From Plumapathes pennacea (taxonomy: Eukaryota; Cnidaria; Anthozoa; Antipatharia; Myriopathidae), in contig OZ038462.1 in NCBI GenBank assembly GCA_964036295.1, forward strand, positions 35,732,355 to 35,796,354: 64,000 bases of DNA, written 5' to 3'. Of the stretch, positions 63,225-64,000 are shown piece after piece (position 1 is the first letter of the stretch; every line of letters starts with the position of its first letter). The translations under genes were made by a program, and so were the position numbers. The notes beneath the pieces were generated by a model. That model was not told where the DNA came from. It did not search any database and worked only from the letters and a program-made list of their open reading frames with translations.

Positions 63225-64000
63225 GGTAAAGATGTGGAAATCAAACAAAACACTCAGGGTCAGAGGACGTGACAAGTGATTTTCGTTTTGATACAGCAGT
63301 GCACGTAGCTGTTTGCTTCTTGTAAAAAGTGATGTGAACCGTTGAGCTTGGGGTTTGGTGGGGGTATTGTACTCCTGTACTATGCAAGATTGTAAACTCG
63401 ATGTGCAGCCGGTGTATAGGCGTTATATGTTGAAATCCAGCAAGCCTGGCATTATTTACTCCTTTGTAATTTTGCAACATCTGACTCTGACAGAACAGTA
63501 GGTTACAACAGTTAATTCCAGTCGGCTAGTAGTAAATTAAGGCTGGATTAAGACTTTTTAGTAAAAAGTGGTCTAATGGTCTAGTAATCTAATGCTAATC
63601 CAGCAATCTGATTGGCTACGCTACTCGATGTCTATCAGCCGATAGACGTCGAGTAGCGAAAATCCGGTTTTCACTTGGCCGCCGCTTCACGTTTTCGCGA
63701 AGTTTCTGAAAATAATTCACAAAATTCACAAATGAATGCAATTCCGGATAAACCTAATTGTGCTACGAATATAAAGCGAAGATTCTTAACGGTAAGAAGA
63801 TGAGAAACGAAGTGGACAATTGAACTTCGATGCGCAACTTACCGGCGCGAATTCAAAACAGCAAACTGAATTTCTCGCAAGTTGTGGTTTTCACACTTGT
63901 TTACAAACCATTACAGTTTACAGTGTAGCAGTCCAAAGGTAAACTAAACAGCTATCTGGCAATTTTACAAGCTTTATAGCAGCAAAATAGCAAGAGTTTA
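63225..64000. other. No gene; strong short hairpin at 63622-63657
   Basis: CTACTCGATGTCTATC-AGCC-GATAGACGTCGAGTAG is a 16-bp stem with one mismatch, in a GATTGGCTACG context usual for MITEs. The minus frame at 63241-63480 has no motif. Confidence 0.5.

Noticed and set aside
1-64000. CRISPR arrays, bacterial operons, riboswitches, rRNA
   Set aside because: No regularly spaced direct repeats with unique spacers, no Shine-Dalgarno-led gene runs and no rRNA-like segments were seen. Introns and retroelements mark the DNA as eukaryotic.

Overview
The window reads as nuclear DNA of a cnidarian, most likely an anthozoan such as a stony coral. Evidence: short spliced genes in about 60% AT DNA, many transposon relics with short terminal inverted repeats, long poly-G/poly-C tracts beside minisatellites of the 'GTCTGAAATAGGGTA' type, a tRNA-headed SINE, L2/CR1-like LINE pieces and a Ty3/Gypsy element. 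The organism call is inference; no marker gene fixes the species. No rRNA, CRISPR or prokaryotic operon is visible.

The only convincing host genes are three tandem, same-strand copies of a CLN3 (battenin)-like lysosomal membrane protein: A (13282-17725), B (37756-40173) and C (57542-59580). Each has exactly two coding exons joined at the same phase-1 junction and encodes 421-423 residues. Each is preceded by a conserved 5' flank with a TATA-like motif 55 bp before the ATG, and all share an old LINE remnant in the intron. The array arose by segmental duplication of a unit that in A and B includes flanking DNA (9120-9620 matches 35170-35620), and was then pulled apart by mobile elements.

Layout. 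1-9 kb: two nested inverted-repeat elements, one with decayed exons, then a minisatellite. 9-18 kb: CLN3-A, whose intron carries a 1.2-kb palindromic element with a RecQ-helicase fragment; the empty site is preserved in copies B and C. 18-30 kb: SINE, LINE remnant, a tandem repeat, and an apparently young Gypsy element (22010-28442) with identical 173-bp LTRs, a TTGC target duplication and one 1989-codon gag-pol frame. 30-37 kb: elements whose inverted ends are built of short tandem repeats, and copies of a 1-kb interspersed repeat. 37-41 kb: CLN3-B with a duplicated 3' flank around a palindrome. 41-50 kb: a pogo-like MITE, an AT-rich virus-like module (42645-43500), a serine-rich terminal exon candidate and more inverted-repeat elements. 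50-57 kb: a composite of a DNA-transposon 5' end, a 1.3-kb palindrome holding half of an IS3-like (IS3EU-type) transposase with perfect 6-bp target duplications, and a decayed L2/CR1-type LINE. 57-64 kb: CLN3-C, LINE 3' ends and MITEs.

The most notable signals are: (1) the two-exon CLN3 array, whose three introns give built-in empty sites; (2) two unrelated DNA transposons that independently show the same form, the 5' half of an autonomous element followed by its own inverted copy; (3) the AT-rich module, where two small same-strand reading frames are each preceded by the same roughly 55-bp block and one carries a CxH/CxxC repeat with an in-frame TGA exactly where a Cys is expected. Everything was read by eye, so element boundaries are good to a few bases where a target duplication is given and approximate elsewhere.
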